A stretch of DNA of 64,000 bases from Gaiellasilicea sp963761905 (lineage in GTDB: Bacteria > Actinomycetota > Thermoleophilia > Gaiellales > Gaiellaceae): assembly GCA_963761905.1 (NCBI GenBank), contig CAVXIQ010000008.1:372001-436000 (forward strand), read 5' to 3'. This document shows, in pieces, positions 60,490 to 64,000 of this stretch. The notes beneath the pieces are model-generated. The model was not told where the DNA came from. It ran no database searches and worked only from the letters and a program-made list of their open reading frames with translations. A program made the position numbers and the translations under genes. Within the stretch, counting starts at the first letter, position 1; each line of letters starts with the position of its first letter.

Positions 60490-61660
60490 GGACGCTCCGT
60501 ACCCGCATGGCCGGAGGTCAGGGAGTCCGAAGCTTCGTAGAGTCTCAGTGTACTGCTCATATCTGTTTCAGCCGGACGGATAGCGGCGAAGAGGAGCGTC
60601 CGGCACGTCCGCCCTCACTGCGGCCATGGGATTGTCAATCCCCTCCGTGGCGCGTACTCGGCGGCGTGCCGGCTACTTGTGTGTACGGCCCTTCGTGCTG
60701 CGCCGCCAGAGCTCTAAGCGGTCAGCTCGAGTGCATGCTGCGCGTAGTCCGGCTCACTTTCCCTTCGGCTGAACGACATGGGCGGCCGCCCCGAGCGCCG
60801 CGCGCAGCGAGACCCCCCGATCACCCACGCACGGTCAAGCCGCATACGGCCGCCCGAGTTTGTTTCTATCGCCACAAGCGTGGGCTGAGATCCCCCGTTC
60901 GGGGGATACGAGCATTGTCGGTGGAACGGCTCCGAGACCCCCGTCACCCGGAGCGTCGGCCTAGGTTTCGACTCCCTTCGGCGCTGGTAAGAAAGCGGCC
61001 GAGCCGCGGCTGCTAGCGGCGGCGCTGAGGCTCATATCCACCCACCGGAAGGCCAGGAAGGGTAACCCTGGCCTTCCACAATCTCGCGTCCGCGGACGTG
61101 TTATCCCGATTCCCGAACGGGTATTGCGTCCTGGGGTCGCGCCAAGGCGGCCGCTGTAGGCGAGGTTGATGTCTCCCCCTTCCGGAGCATCCGCTTTCGT
61201 GCAGTCGCCTGAGGGAGTCGCCGCAGCTCCCGTGGCGCGCCCCCACTAAGAGATTCTGGTAGGCGGCCGCCCCTTGAGGCCGCGCTTGAAAGCCGTCAGC
61301 CCCCAAGCTGCAGCCGCCGCAGACCGGCCGCCGGCACGATCCTCACCGTGAGCCGGATGCCTTAATCCCCAGGTACTGAAAACGACTCCTGGTTTCGCCC
61401 AAGTTCCCGATCCTGCACGGATCGGTACCGGAGTGGGGGCTGCGCGCGAGCTCTCCAAAGGATCAAGCCGCACCACCCGATCGGGGGACGCACGACAACC
61501 CCTCCTCCAGCAGATTTCGAAGGTGTCTGCGGCGACACAGGAAAATGAAGCGGGAAAGTCGGCGAGGGCGGCGAGGCGCCTAGACCCGCGTTGCCTGCTT
61601 ACGCTTCTCCTCACCGAGGTCGCCTGGTTCTCCTTCGTCACCTATCTCGCGCTCCGGGAT
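60490..61660. other. Non-coding, hairpin-rich region
   Basis: About 1.2 kb without a convincing gene. Perfect hairpins: 60890-60896/60901-60907 (7 bp, 4-base loop), 61047-61057/61067-61077 (11 bp, 9-base loop), 61407-61413/61419-61425 (7 bp, 5-base loop). I could not match it to rRNA, tmRNA, RNase P or SRP RNA. A 77-codon frame ending at 61666 with a hydrophobic tail is the only weak coding candidate. Confidence 0.45.
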
Positions 61661-61670
61661 ATTTGACACG

Positions 61671-61853
61671 GTGCCTGAGCTCGAAGAGTCCCTCGTGACA
61701 TGGGCGAACTGCGAACAGCAGATTCGCGAGACCGAAGCAGACGACGCCGGCTGGCGGTGCTACAGCGACGGATTCGAGCTACTGCCGTTCTGCGCGCCGC
61801 CCTGCATTGAGCGCGAGTTCTCTGCCGACGCACCAGCCTCGCTCAGAGGTTGA
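61671..61853 (+). CDS. Small Cys-containing hypothetical protein
   Basis: A 60-residue acidic protein with WANCEQQIRETEADDAGWRC and LLPFCAPPCIEREFSADAP. The WxxC, then DGxELxPFCxxCxxREF pattern resembles short zinc-ribbon-like proteins I associate with actinobacterial accessory regions. GTG 61671 has GATATT seven bases upstream. It overlaps the next gene (opposite strand) by 11 bases. Confidence 0.5.
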   Translation: MPELEESLVTWANCEQQIRETEADDAGWRCYSDGFELLPFCAPPCIEREFSADAPASLRG

Positions 61854-62169
61854 CGGGTTTCCCTCGAGCGACCGCGACCAAGAGACGTGCGGCCGCTTCT
61901 CCGCCTCCACGCCTAAGCAGCGCGAGCGCGCAGACCGCGGCTTGAAGCTCCGAGAGTGACGGCTTGTCTTCGACACAGAGGCGCGCGATCCATCGTGTCG
62001 CAGCCCGGTCGAAGCGAGGATCATCCGCGCCGGCGTAGAGGAACACGAGCGATAGCGCGTCCTCGAGATTGAGCTGGCCCATCTCCCGTGCGGCGAGCTC
62101 TGCATTGAGCAGGCTCTTGCGCTCAACCGCACGACGAAAACGAGTAAGAGGTGAGCCCTGCGCCGTCAC
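61843..62169 (-). CDS. Small helical protein (actinobacterial unnamed family)
   Basis: A 108-residue all-helical protein: LTRFRRAVERKSLLNAELAA, LNLEDALSLVFLYAGADDPR, FDRAATRWIARLCVE and ELQAAVCALALLRRG. I recall many relatives in Thermoleophilia and other actinobacteria, often near mobile genes, with no function assigned. GTG 62169 is the best start. It is divergent from the NERD gene. Confidence 0.6.
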   Translation of the reverse strand: MTAQGSPLTRFRRAVERKSLLNAELAAREMGQLNLEDALSLVFLYAGADDPRFDRAATRWIARLCVEDKPSLSELQAAVCALALLRRGGGEAAARLLVAVARGKPVNL

Positions 62170-62237
62170 GAACCTATGTTCGCACTCCACGGGAGTGGCG
62201 GACAGGATTAAGCGCTCCTCCAGCCAACATCTCCGTT

Positions 62238-62993
62238 GTGCGCATTCGCTGGTGGGAAATTGTGCTCGCGACTCTCCTCGTTCTGGTCGCTCTGCTCTGG
62301 CTCGTGGCGGGCCTCTATTTGGCGGGGCTCGTGATGCTGTTCTTGCTTTTGTTCGCGTTTGCCTCAAGAGCGGAAGTTGTCGAGCGCAACGTTGCCGGCT
62401 CACACGCGCGTACTCGCGCTTTGCTCGCCTTGATCCGCGCCGTCGCGCTCCTCGCAATCCTCGTTGTCGTCGGCGCGCTGGTCTGGGTCGGCGACAGGGA
62501 CGAATGGACAGATGACACTCCCGGCACGGTGGCTGTGTTTGCCCTCGCCGGACTCGCCATCTATCTAATGCGCGACATCGACCGTTACACCGACGAAGCA
62601 ATCGACTACTTCATTGGTGGGAGAGCCGAACGCCGGGTCGCTCAAGAACTAGAGCCTCTTCGCGAGCAAGGCTGGACAATCGCCCACAATGTGCCACGCG
62701 AGGGACGGGGCAACCTCGACCACTTTGTGACTGGCTCTACCGGCGCGTTCGCGATCGAAACCAAGAGCGGCAGGTTCCGAGCTGCGGATCGTGGGGATGC
62801 AATCAGCAACGCAATCTGGGCTCGTGAGAAGTTTGGCGAGCGGTTCGTGAAAGCTGTGCTGTGTGTTGGAACAGACCCGCCAGAGCAGCCGCGTAGAGAC
62901 CTTCACGGAAAGTCCGAGTGCTGGATCATCGGGCCAAGCCAGCTCCGTGACTGGCTCGTCGCGCACAAGTGGGTACCGCGGCGGACGTCATAG
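62238..62993 (+). CDS. Membrane protein with NERD (nuclease-related) domain
   Basis: A 251-residue protein. Three to four membrane helices occupy residues ~1-115. A cytoplasmic NERD domain follows: GGRAERRVAQELEPLREQGW, TIAHNVPREGRGNLDHFVTG (acidic site) and GAFAIETKSGRFRAADRG (E-x-K), resembling a restriction-endonuclease-like core. Codons are less GC3-biased than in core genes, which suggests transfer. GTG 62238 is chosen to avoid overlap with the divergent gene. The role is unknown; NERD proteins are linked to DNA processing or defence. Confidence 0.75.
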   Translation: MRIRWWEIVLATLLVLVALLWLVAGLYLAGLVMLFLLLFAFASRAEVVERNVAGSHARTRALLALIRAVALLAILVVVGALVWVGDRDEWTDDTPGTVAVFALAGLAIYLMRDIDRYTDEAIDYFIGGRAERRVAQELEPLREQGWTIAHNVPREGRGNLDHFVTGSTGAFAIETKSGRFRAADRGDAISNAIWAREKFGERFVKAVLCVGTDPPEQPRRDLHGKSECWIIGPSQLRDWLVAHKWVPRRTS

Positions 62994-63034
62994 GTGGTTC
63001 GAATGCCGCCTCGACTGACTGCACGAACCACCTA
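62991..63034 (+). repeat. Perfect 11-bp inverted repeat after the NERD gene
   Basis: TAGGTGGTTCG (62991-63001, includes the stop codon) and its exact complement at 63024-63034, with a 22-base loop. It may terminate transcription or mark an old recombination site. Confidence 0.55.
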
Positions 63035-63105
63035 CCGCCTGCGGAACGAGGGGGCACCGAGGGGGGCACCACTCGACCTTCTACGTCCTTTGTGTCACAC
63101 CTGAC

Positions 63106-63120
63106 CCGCTTACTAAGCGG
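63106..63120. repeat. 15-bp palindrome
   Basis: CCGCTTA-C-TAAGCGG, a 7-bp perfect inverted repeat around one base, 27 bases from the tRNA-like fragment. This is the shape of a recombinase core or regulator site. Confidence 0.4.
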
Positions 63121-63147
63121 AAACGGCTTGGATAAACGGGGAAGGAA

Positions 63148-63171
63148 GGCCCATACGGGATTCGAACCCGT
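63148..63171 (-). other. tRNA 3-prime-end fragment (T arm and acceptor strand)
   Basis: On the minus strand ACGGG-TTCGAAT-CCCGT is a perfect T arm, followed by ATGGGCC as a possible acceptor 3-prime strand. No matching 5-prime acceptor (GGCCCAT-like) or cloverleaf exists within 150 bases. It is a tRNA piece, as left at an attachment site or by decay. Confidence 0.45.
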
Positions 63172-63284
63172 GTCCAGAGAGACCGAGGTTCCAGAGCCGC
63201 TTCGCCGGAAACTCGATGAGCTAAGGGCGCAGAGCAAGGCGAGGGCTGATGAGCGTCGCTAGAACTCGTAGCCGCAGTGCGTTG

Positions 63285-63818
63285 CTAGCGAATGACCTGG
63301 TAGCCGCGCTCAGCGAATGCGACTGTGAGCGCTTCACGTGGGGTCGTGCCGACGGGGACGTGAACGCTCACACGGCCGAGACGGGGGTGATCGACCCACC
63401 ATTGGGTCACTCGTGCTGCGGGAACGTCGAGCCCCGGCCGGCTTCCGAGATGAAAGACCTTCCCGGAGGCAGGGAGCGACAGCGGGCTCGCGGGAGTGGG
63501 GACGAGCGCGGCGGGCTCGTCGTCGGTCTTCCAGTCGTTCACGGTCGCGTCGAACCTGAGAACCCAGTCGCTTGCAGTGGCGTCGATTTCGGAGCGTTGC
63601 TGCCACGCGGCGCCGAGTGCGAGCCCGATCACGACGACCGCTATCAAACGGCGATCCGATCGCTTGAAACGCCTGCGAAACCGCCGGTTCTTCGAACTGC
63701 GCGAGGAGGGGCGATAGCTGTAGGCCGGGCCGGTCGAACCGTCTCCGCGCTGCCCACGGAAGGCTTTCCATGCCTTCGAAGGTTCTTTCCTGTACCAGTC
63801 GCGATCGTCGAGGGCCAC
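63285..63818 (-). CDS. Hypothetical single-span membrane protein
   Basis: A 177-residue protein. A basic cytoplasmic start (SSKNRRFRRRFKRSDRRLIA) leads into one membrane helix (VVVIGLALGAAWQQ). An extracytoplasmic C-terminal part ends in TQWWVDHPRLGRVSVHVPVG and TPREALTVAFAERGYQV. GTG 63818 is the start. No family recognised. Confidence 0.6.
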   Translation of the reverse strand: MALDDRDWYRKEPSKAWKAFRGQRGDGSTGPAYSYRPSSRSSKNRRFRRRFKRSDRRLIAVVVIGLALGAAWQQRSEIDATASDWVLRFDATVNDWKTDDEPAALVPTPASPLSLPASGKVFHLGSRPGLDVPAARVTQWWVDHPRLGRVSVHVPVGTTPREALTVAFAERGYQVIR

Positions 63819-63852
63819 CGCGGAGTTGTCGCACGGGGATCAGTCGTCGTCA

Positions 63853-64000
63853 ATGCCCAAACGGGTGGTGTTGATCGTGTTCGCCGCTGATCGGCTGATC
63901 CGGACGGCGCACGACTACGAGGTGCTCGCAGCCTCCCACCCCGAGCGCGCAGCGCTCGTGGGGGGCGGCGAGCACCTCGCTGCTGCGACTGCCTTCACCG
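63853..64000 (+). CDS. Partial gene cut by window end
   Basis: ATG 63853 opens PKRVVLIVFAADRLIRTAHD and stays open for 49 codons to the last base with fair GC3. It is divergent from the membrane-protein gene. The product is not recognisable from this much. Confidence 0.35.
   Translation, partial: MPKRVVLIVFAADRLIRTAHDYEVLAASHPERAALVGGGEHLAAATAFT

Noticed and set aside
60964..60972. tmRNA 5-prime motif GGTTTCGAC
   Set aside because: No tag-peptide reading frame ending in Ala-Leu-Ala-Ala and no T-arm/acceptor 3-prime end were found within the expected distance on either strand.
63148..63240. Complete tRNA gene on the minus strand
   Set aside because: Only the T arm and acceptor-like 3-prime strand are present; no 5-prime acceptor complement or D/anticodon arms fit.

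Overview
The window is a very GC-rich bacterial chromosome segment. Short MurC and MurD, many leaderless -10 signals just ahead of start codons, a SigK/RskA/fasciclin locus and secreted PxKF-type Ig proteins suggest a deep-branching actinobacterium of the Thermoleophilia type (Gaiellales/Solirubrobacterales-like). That placement is inference; no rRNA gene is present to confirm it. Many genes need a single-base frame change to be read through, so the text is probably an imperfect draft or metagenome assembly. Coordinates and stops in those genes should be read with that in mind.

Layout. 1-9.0 kb: division and cell-wall cluster murF(partial)-mraY-murD-ftsW-murG-murC-murB-ftsQ, joined mostly by 4-base overlaps, then a hairpin, a promoter and ftsZ. 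9.1-13.6 kb: glycine cleavage operon gcvT-gcvH-gcvPA-gcvPB with a two-subunit P-protein. 13.6-19.3 kb: an MFS carrier fused to a cyclic-nucleotide-binding domain, an MMPL exporter and two divergent HExxH proteins. 19.3-26.1 kb: rlmN, threonine aldolase, a beta-lactamase-fold hydrolase, an M16 peptidase fused to a PH-like domain, and a Ca2+/H+ antiporter. 26.2-34.7 kb: a Cys-rich protein, a GGDEF/HD-GYP enzyme, endonuclease IV divergent from an MFS gene, gltX, a lone receiver and an M3-like peptidase.

34.7-45 kb is one long co-directional array. A branched-chain-type ABC importer (livKGFHM) runs by overlapping codons into an alpha/beta hydrolase, an acyl-CoA ligase, a TetR regulator, a KAS III-like enzyme, a MaoC dehydratase and an O-antigen-ligase-like membrane protein. 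It looks like an uptake-plus-activation pathway for an unknown carboxylic acid. 45-51.3 kb carries a small secreted protein, an L,D-transpeptidase, a LuxR-type regulator and a 3.7 kb secreted Ig/PxKF repeat protein behind a strongly structured leader.

51.4-57.6 kb holds small coiled-coil and secreted proteins, then a fasciclin gene divergent from an ECF sigma/anti-sigma pair. Both directions carry the same bipartite motif CGTAT-N20-CGGAATC, which predicts an autoregulated SigK-type circuit. An LspA-like protein lacking one catalytic Asp, an orphan glycine-betaine-type binding protein and a gene with four 84-bp tandem repeats follow. 57.6-64 kb is a looser region: decayed gene pieces, a PhoD phosphatase, about 1.2 kb of apparently non-coding hairpin-rich DNA, a NERD-domain membrane protein, a tRNA 3-prime fragment with palindromes (possible old integration site) and a gene cut by the window end.
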